DNA of 64,000 bases from Bombyx mori (GCF_030269925.1 NC_085108.1:3906001-3970000), one strand, 5' to 3'. Positions 33,762 through 49,200 are shown, counted from the first letter of the stretch. Translations and numbers: made by a program. The notes: generated from the sequence alone by a model not told the origin.

Positions 33762-34017
33762 TTCTTCCTAAGCTTATATCCTTGAGAGGCTATATCAGCG
33801 GAACCTTAACTAGTAGGTGAGCTCACGGGGCTCAAACCTGACGACGTTGCTAACACGAATCCTAGCAAGAGCCGTGCTTCGCAGAATCTACCACCGGATC
33901 GGAAACGCGACCCATTGAGAAGATCCGTCGAGAAACTCAGTGGGCTGTGTCTGAGGGTTAATTTACTCGTCGAGCCCATCGTCGCAAGCGACGGGTTCGA
34001 CGAGAACGATGACCGGG
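33762..34017 (-). repeat. BMC1-type LINE 3' fragment
   Basis: 3' UTR and last ORF2 codons, ending GAACGATGACCGGGAT. It lies about 140 bp upstream of the first coding exon. Confidence 0.8.
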
Positions 34018-34159
34018 ATGTTTTACGTTGAGGTGGCTGTGCAAGTGACTACAATAAGCAAAATAAATTGTCTTCGTAGTGCCCGTAATTGGTTAGAGCT
34101 TTAGCTTGGGATCGTTGAATCTATGATATTTATTCATTAATATGTTTTGTTGATTTCAG

Positions 34160-34245
34160 GCCTGGTATGGACAAGGAGGGCGGCGAGGGTGCCGAGCCGG
34201 GGAAGGGGCCCGATGGTCTGCTTGACGCCGCTGGTCTCTTTGGTG
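34160..34245 (+). CDS. Coding exon 1 (start codon 34167)
   Basis: Acceptor TTGATTTCAG, donor GGTG|GTAAGG. The ATG at 34167 has G at -3 and G at +4, a good context, and the proposed leader exon places an in-frame stop upstream with no other in-frame ATG. It encodes [20 protein letters not shown] and AAGLFG, ending in phase 1. A repeat begins only about 10 bp after the donor. Confidence 0.75.
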
Positions 34246-37200
34246 GTAAGGCGCATAGATAACACACATAAATTAGTTATAGATAAGCAACTAAATCACT
34301 TTATTTATTTATTTATTTATTAAATGGGTGGACGAGCTCACAGCCCACCTGGTGTTAAGTGGTCACTGGAGCCCATAGACATTTACAACGCAAATGCGCC
34401 ACCCACCTTGAGATATAAGTTCTAAGGTCTCAGTATAGTAACAACGGCTGCCCCACCCTTCAAGCCGAAACGCATTACTGCTTCACGGCAGAAATAGGCG
34501 GGGTGGTGGTACCTACCCGTGCGGACTCACAAGAGGTCCTACCACCAATAAAAAATGTCACTTAACAAAAATGTTAACGGGCGTCGACCACTAGATGGTT
34601 TCGCTTCGATTAGTTTCTCATTGCTCTTGTAGATGGCAGTAACATATTACCTATCCTATATTTTATTTTCAATGAAAGATTTTGTATATTTTCTGAAACC
34701 ACAAATCGATAAAATTTAATCAATTTGTCTATAAAAAATAAATTGTATGATTTGTTTTTATTTTCTCTGTTTAGTTATACAATAATTAAATGCCTTAACT
34801 TTAACAACATATAAGTTTAGGGGCATCCACTACAAGATGTCGCTAGTTTCAATACAAAAAAATCTTCTTCAAATATCGCACTTTCAGAGCCCTAGTAAGG
34901 CGCTCTATCTAAACAATATGTTCACGCTTTTAATCTTACTAGTGGTCGCGTGGTAGTCGAAATTATTATAAGTTTGAACATTATTATGGTTCTATTGTCA
35001 AATACTACTTGTATAATGACAGATTTCGCCAAGGTTATACCATAGACAAATGATATTAAAGATAAACAATATTAATCTATTCTCAATTTGACCACAGATT
35101 TTAACAATAGACAAAAGAGTATACATGCGTGCGTGTGTGTCAAATACACGGTAGTGTGTGTCGTGTTTTTATTTTTATTTAATGTATTTTTTATGCATAA
35201 TTTAAAAAAAAATATTAGCATTCTACACTCTTTCTCTATATTCTCTATAAGTGTGGGAAACTTAACTTAAATAGGCCAAACTGTAACTTGTATTTCGGTG
35301 TTAAGATTATTAAAAAAAAAAAAGGTTTTGAAATAGTATTTTTTTATTTTTTTATTGCTTAGATGTGTGGACGAGCTCACAGCCCACCTGGTGTTAAGTG
35401 GTTACTGGAGCCCTAGACATCTACACCGTAAATGCGCCACGCACCTTGAGATGCAAGTTGTAAGGTCTCAGTATAGTCTCCTTGAAATTCGTATTTATAA
35501 ATAAGCACAACACACAACAAAAAAGGCTATTCGTTATACCGCCTGCGATGTGTACTTACCAGTCAGTCACGGTACTACTGTTTTTACGTAAATATAAAAT
35601 AATATTTTATGTTAATTAATAATGAAATATTTTACGTTCACCGAACGAAGCGCGCTGTTCAGACGAGTAACAAGATGTTTTATGTTGACGCCGGTGAAAG
35701 TGACTACAGTAACCGAGATATATACATAATTTTATTGCAAAAGCGGTAAATGCGACGAATACGCCATTTTCACGATAATTGTTTTCGAAGGTAAAGGCCA
35801 AGGGTCTTATGCCAAATGGGTATTCTTGTTTGTGAGCACTACTTAATCTCGTTTTCTCTGTGTTATGTACCGTATGTATGTTCGTATGAGGTGATGGTTT
35901 GAGATCATCCGGATTTCTTATTTTTTAAGATTTCATGATCTAGCAACGAGACCTTTAAGCCAACTCTTATATTTTCTTTTTGTTACTGTTATCATATGGA
36001 AAAATGACATGAAGCGAAATGAGACGATGACGCCTAATCTGAGACTTTAATTAGTTGGGCAAAACAATATTCACAACTTCGCTTCTCGCGTTCCTGCGAA
36101 GAAGTCTCTCCTTTTCATCATCGTATCTCTTGCTAACGAAGCAGATAAGAAACACTGCGCTCATATGCAGTACTCTCTCAGAGATCTCTTTGCCACGTAC
36201 CATAGAACTTTGGAACGACTTACCCTTCAGTGTTTCCTGTGTGCTTAGTGCGAGTTTATTAACGTTCTCGTAAAAGTTAAGCCAATTTTGTATGCAATTG
36301 GAACAGCGCCCCTAGCCGAAAACGTACGTAAAATATCCCATTTTACCCCACTTTTACTCTATCGAGAACGTTAAAAAACTCGTCCTAAGCACACTGAGCG
36401 CTATGACAGGTTCTTCAAACGGTGGTCAGTGGTAATCACGTAGGGAGCCGTATGTTCGTCAGTCCAAAAAAGGCAACAAGGAAATAAATTCTATAATGAT
36501 TTGAGATGCAAAATTTGGTCGTCTAATTGGTTTTAAATAACGCTTTTGGAGTTGTATTGGCGGTTCACGTAGCAACAGTGCATATAGATCTTTGGCGGAT
36601 GCTCGTTAAGGCAGACCTGTTCCTTTTTATTCAAGAAATCCTTACGTCAAGATTTAATAATGTTTCGTAAATTTTATAAAATAAATAAAATAAAAGTAAA
36701 AAACTTTTATTTCAAGACAGCATAGTCTCATAGTGTGTTAGTATTACAAATAATTTAAGAACTATGTTAGTATTTAAATAAATGTATCAACTCCGTCACT
36801 GGCAGCCTCATCAAGCAGCATGTAGAACATGCAACTTGATGTACCTACCCAGGGTCGGGCCATCCAGTCTTTCTGCCAATACCCTCAAGGCGTTGTTTTT
36901 TTTTTTGGCCACCCGCCTCGAGATATAAGTTCTAAGGTCTCAGTATAGCTACAACGGCTACCCCACCCTTCGAACCGAAACGCATTACTGCTTCACGGCG
37001 GAAATAGGCGGGGTGGTGGTACCTACCCGTGAGAACTCCCAAGAGGTCCTACCACCAATGATTACGCAAATTATAATTTTGCGGGTTTGGTTTTTATTAC
37101 ACGATGTTATTCCTTCACCGTGGAAGTCAATCGTGAACATTTGTTGAGTACGTATTTCATTAGAAAAATTGGTACCCGCGTGCGGGATTCGAACACCGGT

Positions 37201-40200
37201 GCATCGCTAAATACGAATGCACCGGACGTCTTATCCTTTAGGCCACGACGACTTGTTGGTGCTTCCTCCTACTCTACTCATAATGGATGCTACCTTTTTG
37301 CGCATTATCGCGAAACAGTCATCAGTGTGCGCATCGGCGAACATGCCTGATGCACTACAGTAAGGTGGAAGCCTCAACAACGCCCTGAAGGCATTATTAT
37401 ATTGTATACGCATATTATATTCATATTATAAATATATGCGTGATTATATTTGGGAATGAGCAAATCCTGAGTTTCTTATCGTTCTAAAATACGGCTTATA
37501 AGGTGCCCGTGAAAACGTACTCGTGTGAGACAATTGTTTTGGTTTTGTATATTGCACGACTCGCAAAGTTTTCCATATCAATAAAAATAAAGTTTAACAT
37601 AGTACTATATTATTGACGGTACGTTTTTTTTTTCTGTATACAATTTGATTTCACAAAACGATTTAAATTTTAAAAAACTCCAGCTTAGATTTTAAATTTA
37701 TCTCTGAATCTACCAAATTTATTTAAAAAAATTTAGATTTCTATCGAAATTTTAAAGGAACTTTTGCAATGATTTAATTCGCAAGATCAGATTGCATTTC
37801 AATGTTATATTAACTAAGTAGTTTTTTTTATCATTTTATGTTCTACTTAGCGAATCTATACTTATACTTATAATATTATAAAGAGGAAAGATTTGTTTGT
37901 TTGTTTGTTTCGAATAGGCTCCGAAACTATTGGACCGATTTGGAAAATTATTTTTCCATTAGAAGCCGACATTGTCCCTGATGAACATAGGCTACTTTTA
38001 AAAAAAAAAAATTTTTTTTTTTTTTTGTTTCGTGTGTGTTTTAATGTTTCCGAAGCGAAGCGAGGGCGGGTCGCTAGTTAAAAATAATAGTTAAATCACA
38101 CATTAAGCTACTAATTAAATCTAATATTAATATTTAAAAGTATAATGAACAGTTACCGTTAAAAGCAATCATGTCTAGACAATCACCTAAGGAAGGAAGA
38201 AGTTTGCTAGACAAAATTAAACCGGCAACAATTATGTACTATTATTCATTATCTCTTTTTTTTCCTACCTATTCTAGAAACCTCGAGGGGTTATTCTAGA
38301 TTAGCCGAGATAGTAGGTGAGCTCACGGGGCTCAAACCTGACGACGTTACTATCACGAACTCTAGCAAGAGCCGTGCTTCGCAGAATCTACCACCGGATC
38401 GGAAACGCGACCCACTGAGAAGATCCGGCGAGAAACTCAGTGGGCTGTGTCTATGGGTTAATTCGCTCGCCGAGCCCTTCGTCGCAAGCGACGGGTTCGA
38501 CGAGAACGATGACCGGAGTCATCATCATCGTTATTATATTACAGCGTCATAAGTCGTCGTGGCCTAAACGATAAGACGTCCGGTGCATTCGTATCTAGCG
38601 ATGCAAGATACCAATCTTTAGCCTTAGCCTGGTCCGGCATGTCTATCCAGAGTCCTCTATTCATGGCTTTCTTTTTCCAGTTTTTGACATCAATTTAAGT
38701 TCCTGCTCTACTCCACCAAACCCTCGGAGTAATATACTGTTAAATGCGTACCACAAAGAGGTGGTGTTAATATATATTGTATATATAAATCGCACTACCT
38801 TGCACAATAATATGGCTCCTACAATATAACTGTACAAGTTTCTACTTATTTTGTATTTACTTGCATATTTTTAGTATTTATTTTTCACATGTGTATATAT
38901 GTATATATTTTTATGTAAGTTTATTATGATATAGCACCGTCCAGTTCGCTTATTCCTGTCCCTGCAAGGTTGCCTGGAAGAGATCGCTTTCAGCGATAAG
39001 GCCGCCAATTTATGTCACCGACTATTATTTGTTTTATTTGCTCACTCTGTACATATGGTGTTAAATAAAGTGTTATTATTATTATTATTTATATTTATAT
39101 TGCCTTTGTAGGCAGACGAGCATACGCCCCACTTGATGGTGAGTGGCTACCATCGCCCATGGACTTCAGCAATGCCAGGGGCAGAGCCAAGCCGCTGCCT
39201 ACAAACTTTTTACTTTTTCCCATACCTATTAGCTGGTAGCCTATGAGGCTATTACAGCTAAGCTGTTACTACGAGTATTACGTAATCGTATGCTCAATGG
39301 TATAATATAGAGGCGGAAACGATAAGTTCGTCCGCAGGTGACATTATTCGAGATGTTTCTACGCATCGTTTTATTATGAGTATATCGGAAACTATAAATA
39401 AATAACTTTCTAAACGCGACGGAAACGTTGAGTAAGATAAATGCGCATACGTGTGAGTAATTTACGCGCTTGTTAATGATTCGTATGGTAATGCATCATG
39501 AATTGTATTATTTGTGAATTGGAATTAATTAGAACCCGGCCCAATTTGCTGGCCGATATTTGGTTTGATTTTGATGAAATGGCTACCAAACTACACAGGA
39601 TTATCGTGTTAAGCGAATCTGAAGATTACATCGAAATCTAAAGTTATTTGGTATATAAAGAACTAGCTTTTGCCCGCGACTGCGTCCGAGTGGAATAGTT
39701 CACAAATAATGCTTTATTTTAGAACAAATTTGGTTAGCATAAAAAACGTTATAGTGAGCTAACCTTAACATATAGACATATGCTGTCGCGGACTTTTTAT
39801 AGAAATTTTAAAGAGGAACAATTCTGTCATACATTAATTTAGCGAAACTTTAACCGTTTCTTCAGTGCACGCAGCCGAAGCTCTCAAAATGAAAAAAAAA
39901 AACGATTTTGAAACATTCTTTATTGGTGCTCCGCTTGTATTGGTCTTAGCGTGATGTTATATAGCCTATAGCCTTCCTCATTAAATGGTCTATCTAATTA
40001 CTGAATTTTTCAAATCGGACCAGTAGTTCCTGAGATTAGCGCGTTCAAACAAACTCTTCAGCTTTATAACATTAAAATAAGTATAGATTACATCGAAATA
40101 GGAAACATACTCACACCGACTTTATATATTACATAGAATAGCAAACCCGGCGAACTTTGTTCCGCCTTAGAGGCAATAAATGAACAGACTTTTAATCAAG

Positions 40201-43200
40201 GTAATTTTTTTGTTTGGATAATTAATGTAAATTAAAAAAGCAAGTATTTTAATGATTCTTTATTGGCCATGTATTTTAGTTGTTATTATTATATTTTCTT
40301 GTTCTTCTTCAGCCCTTTCACTCGCAAAGTTTCGAATCCTAGTTGCATTACGGTTTCGTCGGGAAAGATTTGATCGTGTTGGTCGCGCCATGGCTTTCTT
40401 AATGATTACCTATCTCGGCACAATAAGCTAATCGAAACTCGAAATAAACACATCAACCGGTCAACTTCAAAATTCTACCATAATTAACCTAAACTACATT
40501 ACGTTTAGCTGTCAGTTGCGTTTTGTTATTTCATATCTGTTGCGTTTTGTTATACCACATTTTATGTCACATCCCACAGAAACGTGATAAAAAGTACCTA
40601 TCCTATGTCCTTCTCCTGATCCTAAGCTACCTCCCCGCCAATTTTCAGCCAAATCAGTTCAGCCGTTCTTGAGTTATAAATAGTGTAACTAACACGACTT
40701 TCTTTTATATATACAGATTTAAAACATTTGCGTGTTGTTTGATTATTTTCATTATGCACGTATTTAACACGAATATTGAAACTGAATGAGGTTACGAAAA
40801 TGCAAAATCGATATTACGTTCAATATTACATGACCGATAATTTATAATATTTTAAGTATAGCAGTAAATAGAAAAGCGGTTTGAGGAAACATCTGTACCA
40901 GATTTAAAAAGTTATAAGCACCAAATAAATTGGGCCGACAATCCTAATTCCATTTTCCTATTCCGCTTTTGTAAATCAACCTCATATTTCAACATTGGAT
41001 GCAGGATTTATATTGTGTTTTGAAATCGCTCTAGTGACTAGTATACTTAGTGTGAGATTTTTTACTTTTCGATCGCGTAAAAGCTAACTCTATGGAATTA
41101 GAACAGCGCCCCTAGCGGCAAACGAAGGAGGCGGCCTCTGATATACATATCATTATCCTGCCCTTCTCCCAGTCACCTGGGGTCGGCGCAACATGTTTTC
41201 TCCTTCCATACTCTTCTATCATATACCATTTCTTCGCTCACTCCCCTCCTACCCATATCGTCTTTCACACAATCCATCCATTTCTTCTTAGGTCTACCTC
41301 TTCCTCCACATCCTTCCACATTCATAGTTAATACTCTCTTAACAACCTCATTTTCATTTCGTCTCATCACATGTCCATACCATCCCAAACGTGCACTCCT
41401 CAGCTTCTCTGTCACAGGTGCCACTTTCAGACTTCCTCTGACATATTCATTCCGTATTCTATCCATTCTCGTTACTCCACACATCCATCGCAACATTCGC
41501 ATCTCTGCTGCATGCAATCGCCTTTCATCCATCTGATATACATAAACAGATAAATGCACGCATAAAACTCCACTTCGATAAAGCGGCACGACATGAGAAC
41601 CCTCTCATCGTGGCCGCCGGTAACTACATTCCCGATCCTGCGGACAGAATGGAAAGCAGTCGACGTCGCCCCAAACACGTCATTTCGGATCCTCCCGATC
41701 CACTAACGGTGCTTTTAGGTACCTCAAGCACCGGTCGTCGTTCTCGTCGAAACCGTCGCTTGCGACGAAGGGCTCGGCGAGTAAATTAACCCTCAGACAC
41801 AGCCCACTGAGTTTCTCGCCGGATCTTCTCAGTGGGTCGCGTTTCCGATCCGGTGGTAGATTCTGCGAAGCACGGCTCCTGCTAGGGTTCGTGTTAGCAA
41901 CGTCGTCAGGTTTGAGCCCCGTGAGCTCACCTACTAGTTACGGCGACGCTGATATAGCCTCTCAAGGCTATCTATCAGCTTATGTAGGGAAAAAAAAACC
42001 ATAAAACATACTTCTAACGGTTATTATACTCATAAATATATCGATCATTCGACATGACCGTTTCCCGGAATCGAAACTCGTCATAAAATGAACCATCCGC
42101 GCAACTTAAAAATGAAGTTAGTCTTGATTTTATCGTATCACGGCCCACCCTTAAAATCGGACCGCATGATTGCTTCGTGCCAAACAGACAAGATACCGAA
42201 TCGAGCGGCCAATATGATATGAGAACAAGTTTTTTTATTTTTATTTTATTGCTTAGGTGAGTGGACGAGCTCACAGCCCACCTGGTGTTAAGTGGTTACT
42301 GGAGCCCATAGACATCGACAACGTAAATGCCGCCACCCACCTTGAGATATAAGTTCTGAGGTCTTGTTTGTTGAGTACGTACGTATTTCATTAGAAAAAT
42401 TGGTACCCGCCTGGGATTCACCGTACGTCTTATCCTTTAAGCCACGACGACTTAAACATACTTTTATAACATAGTAGTATAACATAGTAATGAACAATAG
42501 AGCTACTGTACATTCATCTGGTAATGTAAGCCAAATAATTGTCACATATCAACGGCGGATTAGTGCCTGAATGTCAATAATAATTGGCTTTGTGAATATA
42601 TATCATACGTTTAATCTATTAAAGTCTGTTTTTGTGCGTTTTAAAATTGTTATGCGTTGCTATTTGGATTGATCTCGGTTTCCGGTCGCGCTAATAACTG
42701 CGCCCGCGTCTTTGTCCGGAGCCGCTGACATATTGTCGTTACGAGTGCGTGAATGTGTTTCCAGTAGGGCTGTCGAAATTCATTTAAATTTTTATTAGTT
42801 AATTGTCTTATTGTTAAAATTTATATTGCGTACTAGCTGACCCGGCAGACTTCGTAATGCCTCAATTGATAAATAAAAGACCTAAACTTTTGTATAAAAT
42901 AAACTTAAAACAAACAAAAGGAATCCGTCCGACGGGGGACACGTCAAAGGAAAAACAAAATTGTTATTTTTATTTAATTCCGAGCATTTTCATATTTATC
43001 TACCTTTCAAACCTTCTCTGGACTTCCAACCAAAATTAGCCAAATTGGTCCAGCCGTTCTCGAGCTTTAGCGAGACTAATGAACAGCAATTCATTTTTAT
43101 ATATATAGATAATAAATCTTGAAAATATTCTTTACTTACCCAATCGTTTTTAGCCTAGTGAGTGAATTTGTTAACACTACCCTTAGGAAGAGCAGTACTT

Positions 43201-46200
43201 CGCTGAATTCACCGCCGGATCGGAAACGCGAACCGACAAAATCCCGCCAGAAACTCACCTGGTTGAGAGTTGTGACTATGGGCGTAGTTAGTAATGGCCA
43301 AAAAAAACATTTCCACAAAATTATGTGTAATAATAATAAGTCAAAGTCATCATGGACTAAGCGATAAGACGCCCGGTTCATCGTATCGAGCGATACGGTA
43401 GTGTTGGTGTTCAAATCCCGTAGTTACCAATTTTTCGATTGAACTACACAGCCCCTGTTCATGAATGACTTCTACTATAAAAGAATAACATCGTGCTATA
43501 AAAATCAAAACAAACTGCGTCATTACTGTACAATTGAGAAATACCTTAGGGTGGGTTGCGTCACCCACGCCTATTGACATCGATAATGACTTAATATGAG
43601 GAGGGCCGTAAGCTCGTTCACTCATATCAGTATTAAAAAAATATATCAAAGTGAAAAAGGGATTACTCATTCACTAATCAAAACTCCAAACAAAATTCAG
43701 TTTAATTTATTTAGTGATAATCGCGACTTTATTAATAAATACAGTTATTATCTTGATCTCATGGTGCTTTGTCTGTCTCTTTGCAGCGGACTGACAATGT
43801 CAGAGTAAAAACGACGAATATTAATATTATCGGTCACTCAAGTCATTATAACGTAATTATATTGTTAACAGGTTGCCAATAGTAAAATAGCAAGTACTCA
43901 GTGTGCTACCCGCGATTTTGAGCATGATTGACGTGCATAAAACCTCTAAGCCATAATATGTGTGTTGAATGTTTTGATTTATCACCTCCGAGACGATCCT
44001 AACTTTAAATAAATATTGTTTGACAACCCTGCGCTTTCATGATCCCATGCCGTATAAGTAAACTCGTCCGAGGTTACTGCCCCCGCGCCCATCGCTCCGA
44101 CAAACACCATGTCGTCGCCATAATTCTTGTGTCTTTAAGTAAAGGTTGAAATTCTTTTGACAATCAAAAATCTGACCTAAAGGAAACATGCAATATACTG
44201 TTAATAAAGTTCTTATCGATTAGCAATAAGGGTAATTTTCGTTTGAATGGATTGTAAGGTTTAACTTAAATCTTTGTTTCCTCACTACTATAGGATATTG
44301 TTTTATATTGGCTAAGCCTAATGGAGTAGATTTATATGGGCCGGATAATTATATCATTACGATTTCCGCCTTATAGGGTAGATAGACTTGTTTCTATATT
44401 TGTTGTTTGATTTCTCTTAATTGCATGTTTGGTGATATTATAGTCTTGTGTTTCCGAGAATGTTTTGAGCAAATGCGATAAGCAGAGTTTCGCTCGCCAA
44501 AAAATATTGTTTTATTATACATGCCTACTTAAAAGAATAGCTACATGTATAATATAATATCTTTTACTCTTACAACTCGCGCATGTTCAAGGAAAAGTGT
44601 CAATTTTTCTAAAGTGTTACGTAATTTTGCCAATACTCATAATAATAAAACAGTTTCCCGAGAGAAAGATGGTTTTAGATATAAAAGGTAGCGTGTGTCA
44701 AACCGTTGTCTTGTTTCGACATGAAAGAAAAAAAGACAAACAAACAAACAAATTTATAATATTAGTATGGATGAAGACACATGCGTTTATAGTTTAAAGA
44801 GTTTAAGATAGATATAGTTGAAAATTCTCAGGTCTCGAAGCGTCCAGTGGAATTCAAGTTGTGATGTCTATTTGCTATCTCTACTTAGCATCACATCGGA
44901 TGTTAGTCTATCCATATACTTAAACAAATAAATAATAGTTTAAAAAAACTAACAAAATACGCTTTTATAGAAAATCCAACTAAAGAATTGAAAATAAATT
45001 TTAATAAATTTGAATTAAAAATAGTGTAAGAAAAAATTATTTTATTATAAAAAGGCGTGGGGTGCTTTTGAGGATATTATCAAAATAACCCTTCTATTCA
45101 TATCTGTTCATAAAATATTTAACTACTGATACCATACACCCCACGCTTTTTTTTTACAATAAAATTTTTTTTTCTTCAAATTTCGAGTTAATCCGACGTT
45201 TTGAAGGGGGTCAAAATCATGTTCAAAGATTCCCTTACAAACGTACATACGTCTGAAGCTAATAAAAGCGTATTAAAAAAACAGGGATTGATCAATGTTA
45301 AGTGCCGCGAAAGGCACTGTCCACTCTTGTTAATGGTCGTTCAGTCGAAAACGGCTTCATATTGAGGTGACTCACACAATGGCGTAATGTTTGTTTTTTG
45401 TCTCACGAAATATAGTTTTTAAAAAGATAATACGCGGTTTCCGTTCGCTTATGTCAGTGATTCTCAACCACTGTGCCGCGGCACTTTTGTTTGCCGCCAA
45501 ATTTCAAAAGTGTGCCGCCAAATTTTGCAATTATATAATAATGTTAATATTATTAAATTATATCATTTAAAAAGAAAAATATTTTTAACATGAATATATA
45601 TTGAAATCCACAAAAAATTAAATTATTTTATTATTTGCTTTGCAACGCGGTTTTTCTTAGTGCCAAATTATGATGAAGCGGCGTGCATAGGAATATGTCT
45701 CAAGTCGGCGCACACTTGCCACTTCTGCGTACAAAACGTGTTGTTTTAGTGATAGTTGGGATTCACAAGGTGTTGCATAGTAGTTACTGCACCTTTTCTT
45801 TCGTTAAAATTGGCAAATGTATTTGAATCAGTAGTAAGTAAATAATTTTTATCTTTTTCTTTGTGTCCCGCCAAATTTTGAAATCGTTAAATATGTGCCG
45901 CAACAAAAAAAAGGTTCAGAATCACTGGCTTATGTGTTTGGTGGGAGGTCGTGTGGATATGAAATTATACGGTAATGAATGTTTTTTTTTTATTGCATAA
46001 ATGAGTGGACGAGCTCACAGCCCACCTGGTGTTAAGTGGTTACTGGAGCCCATAGACATCTACAATGTAAATGCGCCACCCACCTTGAGATATAAGTTCT
46101 AAGGTCTCAAGTATAGTTACAACGGCTGCCCCACCCTTCAAACCGAAACGCATTACTGCTTCACGGCAGAAATAGGTAGGGTGGTGGTACATACCCGCGC

Positions 46201-49200
46201 GGACTCACAAGAGGTCCTACCACCAGTAATGTGTGCTTGGAAGTGATCCCGGCTATTGAAGCTCTTAAAGGGATAATATCGAAATACGTGGTCGCTTCGT
46301 AAATACTAATAACTCCAACATAGTAAATGTTCAGTATTGTAAAGTTGTCTTTGAAAATAAACATAAAATATTCTCTCACATAATTCATATCAGAATAATC
46401 ACCATAGAATCGTCCACCTCAAATGAGTCGTCTATTATCAAAGGTGGCAATCTGTGCATTTGGACAAAAAAATGTTATTGATATGTCAATACAGATTGAT
46501 TTGAATATAATCGTCTCCTTCAAAGAATACGGTTCAAAACCTGCATTAAATAAAGGTTAATACTTAACCTGTTATTTATCTAAGATGTCGTTCAGAAGAG
46601 TTTTGTGACTGCCAATGGAATACAAAGTCAATAATTCGTTTTCCTGATTTACCAATAATTGTCCAAAAGTCACACTGCCGGCTTTGATAATAGTCGACTC
46701 AAATATAGATTAAATACTTGCCGGCGCAAATAAATTTACATATTATTATGTGAAATGATAGATCTGTGAGTTGTTATAAGAAAACAATTCGTTAATAAAC
46801 ATTTATTAATCATTTTTTGCCTAGTGGTGCCTTTACTGGTGGTAGGACCTCTTGTGAGTCCCCGCGGGTAGGTACCACCGCCCTGCCCATTTCTGCCGTG
46901 AAGCAGTAACGCGTTTCGGTTTGAAGGGTGGGGCAGCCGCAGCCGTTGTAACTATACTTGAGACCTTAGAACTTGTATCTCAAGGTGGGTGGCGCATTTA
47001 CGTCGTAGATGTCTATGGGCTCCAGTAACCACTTAACACCAGGTGGGCTGTGAGCTCGTCCACACACGTAAGCAATAAAAAAAAAGTGATCGCAGACATA
47101 TGGAATTGAACAGTCGTGTGGTTCAGGACGAAGATAAGCTTAACAGTTTCTTTTGAGGTTCGTGTTAAAGTAATTTGAACCTTACGGTAATCTAAATTAA
47201 ATTTCTTAAATCTATCCGTACCTTTGTTTATCCGACTTGGCTTTTTAAATTAATCAAAGATAGCTCTGGGTTATACGGACTGACCTTTATTACTGCTGCA
47301 GCTGTAAACAAAATAGTCGTCGCGGCCTAAAGGATAAGACGCCCGGTGTATTCCGTATTAAGCGAAAAATCTATCTACATATATCTATATATTAATACGT
47401 GAAGCAAAAACTTTGTATCCCTTTTTACGAAAATTGCGCGGACGGAGGAGTATGAAATTTTCCACACTTATAGAGAATATAGAGAAGAAGTGCACAATGC
47501 TAATATTTTTTTTAAATAATGCATACAATATACATTAAATCAATAAAGAAAACATTACACACACTACATACCATGTATTTGATGCACACACGCATGCATA
47601 CTATTTATTGTCAAACTTTTGTTCTTGACGTCTGTGGTGGTCAAATTGAGAATAGATTAAATATTTGTCTTTATTAATATGTTTTTATAGTGTAGCCTTA
47701 GCGAAATTTGTGATTATAGAAGTATAAAATATGTACAATCATAATGGTGTACAAACTTACAATCCCAATTAATTATAGTCGAATTTCGACTGCTGCGGAA
47801 GCTCTAGTAAAAATGAATTGCTGTTTGTTAGTCTCGCTAAAACTCGAGAACGGCTTGACCGATTTGACTAATTTTGATCTTGAATTATTTGCGGAAGTCC
47901 AGAGAAGGTTTAAAAGGTTGATAAATATGAAAATTCTCGGAATTAAATAAAAATAACAATTTTGTTTTTCCTTTTTATGTGTCCCCCGTCGGTCGGATTC
48001 CTTTTGTTTGTTTTAAGTTTATTTTATACAAAAGTTTAGGTCTTTTATTTGTCGATTAAGGCACTACGAAGTCTGTCGGGTCAGCTAGTTTGCGTACGTT
48101 CAAGAATAAGATAGGCTACCATAGCCATATTAGGGCGCACGAGAGACCCGGACATTAGCTTTTAAGTTATTAACCCTTAGCCTGCCGTGTAGGTAGGTCA
48201 CCGGTGACCTACGCGGCACTTTTTTTTTTTTTTTCCTACCTAATCTGAGAGCCTTGAGAGGCTATTTCAGCGTAACCTAACGTTTGTAGGTGAGCTCACG
48301 GGGCTCAAACCTGATGACGTTGCTAACACGAACCCTAGCAAGAGCCGTGCTTCGCAGAATCTACCACCGGATCGGAAACGCGACCCACTGAGAAGATCCG
48401 GCGAGAAACTCAGTGGGCTGTGTCTGAGAGATAATTTACTCGTCGAGCCCTTCGTCGCAAGCGACGGGTTCGACGAGAACGGTGACCGGTGCTTGAAGTA
48501 CCTAGAAGCACCGGTAGTGGATCGGGAGGATCCGAGATGACGTGCTACGCGGCCCACTGAAGTAATTATATCGATTTCGGTTACTAAGGTGCCTGGATTG
48601 CCTAACTTTGCCTTCTTTTGTCTGTTAATATATGTTTTAGTCTTTTAGGTCTCAGTATATTCGGATACGTCTTTCACAGAGTCTACTAGATATTCCGGTG
48701 CCTTAGTAGGAAGATCGTTGATGCCAATACCAAATAAAACGCACCCATAATTACGAAGATAAATGAAGCTTAAACCCTTTCACCCTTCGATATAGATATA
48801 GTACAAACTCAATTGGCTACATACAATGTTAAATATCTTCCTATTTTTTTATTGCTTAGATGGGTGGACGAGCTCACAGCCCATCTGGGTGTTAAGTGGT
48901 TATTAGAGCCCATAGACATTTACAACGTAAATGCGCAACCCACCTTGAGATATGAGTTCTAAGGTGTCTCAGTATAGTTACAACGGCTGCCCCGCCCTTC
49001 AAACTGAAACGCATTACTGCTTCACGGCAGAAATAGGCAGGGTGGTGGTACCTACCCGTGCGGACTCACAAGAGGTCCTACCACCAGTAAAATCCTTGCA
49101 TCGTATCCAATGCTGAGGGTCGTGACCTTTATGTATGTTAAATATAAATAATTAATAATGAAGCGTCAGGTAGTGACTTGGCTGTGCCCCTGGTATTGTC

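Noticed and set aside
36055..36273. Small secreted-protein-like frame
   Set aside because: [10 protein letters not shown] marks it as a LINE C-terminal relic.
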